A stretch of DNA of 10,501 nucleotides from Pseudomonadota bacterium (lineage in GTDB: Bacteria > Pseudomonadota > Gammaproteobacteria > Pseudomonadales > Pseudohongiellaceae): assembly GCA_022563075.1 (NCBI GenBank), contig JADFOC010000045.1, forward strand, positions 1 to 10,501, given 5' to 3'. Below are positions 10,262 through 10,501 of this stretch, in pieces. Each line of letters begins with the position of its first letter. Positions within the stretch are counted from its first letter, which is position 1. Below the pieces are notes generated by a model. That model worked only from the letters and a program-made list of their open reading frames with translations. It did no database searches and had not been told where the DNA came from. Position numbers and translations under genes: made by a program.

Positions 10262-10501
10262 TTACAACGCCTTATGTGCCCCATCACAAAACGGGCTATT
10301 TTTCGTGTGCTTGCACATACATAACCAGACCTTTGTCGTTTCTTCAAGCGTGAATTCTTTCGGCGTCAAGCCCGTCCCTTGATGCGACCCGTCACGCGGC
10401 GTCCCATTTCTCGAACTGGGATTTGATGCTCGAACAAAGGTGCGGCGGATCCCTCGCGATCGACGATCGGGCCAAGCTTTGGGAACGCCTGCAGACCGAC
10501 G
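10262..10501 (-). CDS. CDGSH-type iron-sulfur domain protein, 3' part (5' end at or beyond the right edge; first motif degenerate)
   Basis: A minus-strand frame stays open from the edge to TAA at 10262-10264 (79 codons) and has no usable ATG start in the window, so it is easy to miss. Its C-terminus holds a complete CDGSH motif: Cys61, Cys63, Thr66, Pro70, Cys72, Asp73, Gly74, Ala75, His76 (C-x-C-x2-T-x3-P-x-C-D-G-A-H). This family binds a 2Fe-2S cluster through three Cys and one His. DGSHQGTGLTP at 37-47 and EFTLEET at 49-55 match the linker of the roughly 80-residue bacterial proteins that carry two such motifs, and the length to the edge fits that class. In the expected first motif, however, all three cysteines are absent (Arg at 36 where Cys is expected) and residues 1-35 are Arg-rich and not family-like. 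This could be a frameshift, decay or a chimeric join. Residues 37-79 are confident; the upstream part is not. Function is unknown beyond likely redox or iron handling. It is probably co-transcribed with mnmG. Confidence 0.75.
   Translation of the reverse strand, partial: RRSAGVPKAWPDRRSRGIRRTFVRASNPSSRNGTPRDGSHQGTGLTPKEFTLEETTKVWLCMCKHTKNSPFCDGAHKAL

Noticed and set aside
10361..10501. Plus-strand open frame at the right edge with an internal ATG at 10426-10428 and a natural-looking residue composition
   Set aside because: It overlaps the CDGSH reading frame, has no recognisable family match I can name with confidence, no clear ribosome binding site, and runs off the edge. Kept only as an alternative explanation for the odd composition there.

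Overview
The window reads as a chromosomal housekeeping segment from a gammaproteobacterium of moderate GC content. The evidence is the gene order mnmG (gidA) - rsmG (gidB) - parA - parB - atpI - atpB - atpE - atpF - atpH - atpA - atpG - atpD, all on the minus strand. This order is classic for many gammaproteobacteria (Pseudomonas-like and Vibrio-like arrangement) and usually lies near the replication origin. Protein lengths and motifs track the E. coli and Pseudomonas orthologs closely. I cannot assign a genus.

Layout, read in the direction of transcription (high to low coordinates). At the right edge is the 3' part of a CDGSH-type iron-sulfur protein, not expected from a simple long-ORF scan. 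Its stop codon lies 4 bases before the start of mnmG (tRNA U34 modification). rsmG (16S rRNA m7G527 methylation) follows, then parA and parB (chromosome segregation). A 130-base gap holds a very good sigma70-type promoter and a perfect 12-base palindrome. The F-type ATP synthase operon then starts at atpI and runs through a, c, b, delta, alpha, gamma and the first 169 codons of beta, which leaves the window at its left edge. Gaps between atp genes are 24-61 bases and there is no convincing internal terminator, consistent with one long transcript. No stretch longer than about 130 bases lacks a gene.

How the genes work together: AtpB (a), AtpE (c) and AtpF (b) form the membrane F0 proton turbine. 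AtpH (delta), AtpA (alpha), AtpG (gamma) and AtpD (beta) belong to F1. AtpI is an accessory protein for c-ring assembly. ParA and ParB move and organise the origin region. MnmG and RsmG tune translation.

I see no mobile element, CRISPR array, RNA gene or defence locus, and no strong case for a new multi-gene system. The points worth a second look are: (1) the AtpD P-loop, where two near-invariant glycines read as Asp and Ser; (2) the CDGSH gene packed against mnmG, whose second Fe-S motif is perfect but whose first lacks all its cysteines, next to a change in base composition; and (3) the promoter plus palindrome in front of atpI.
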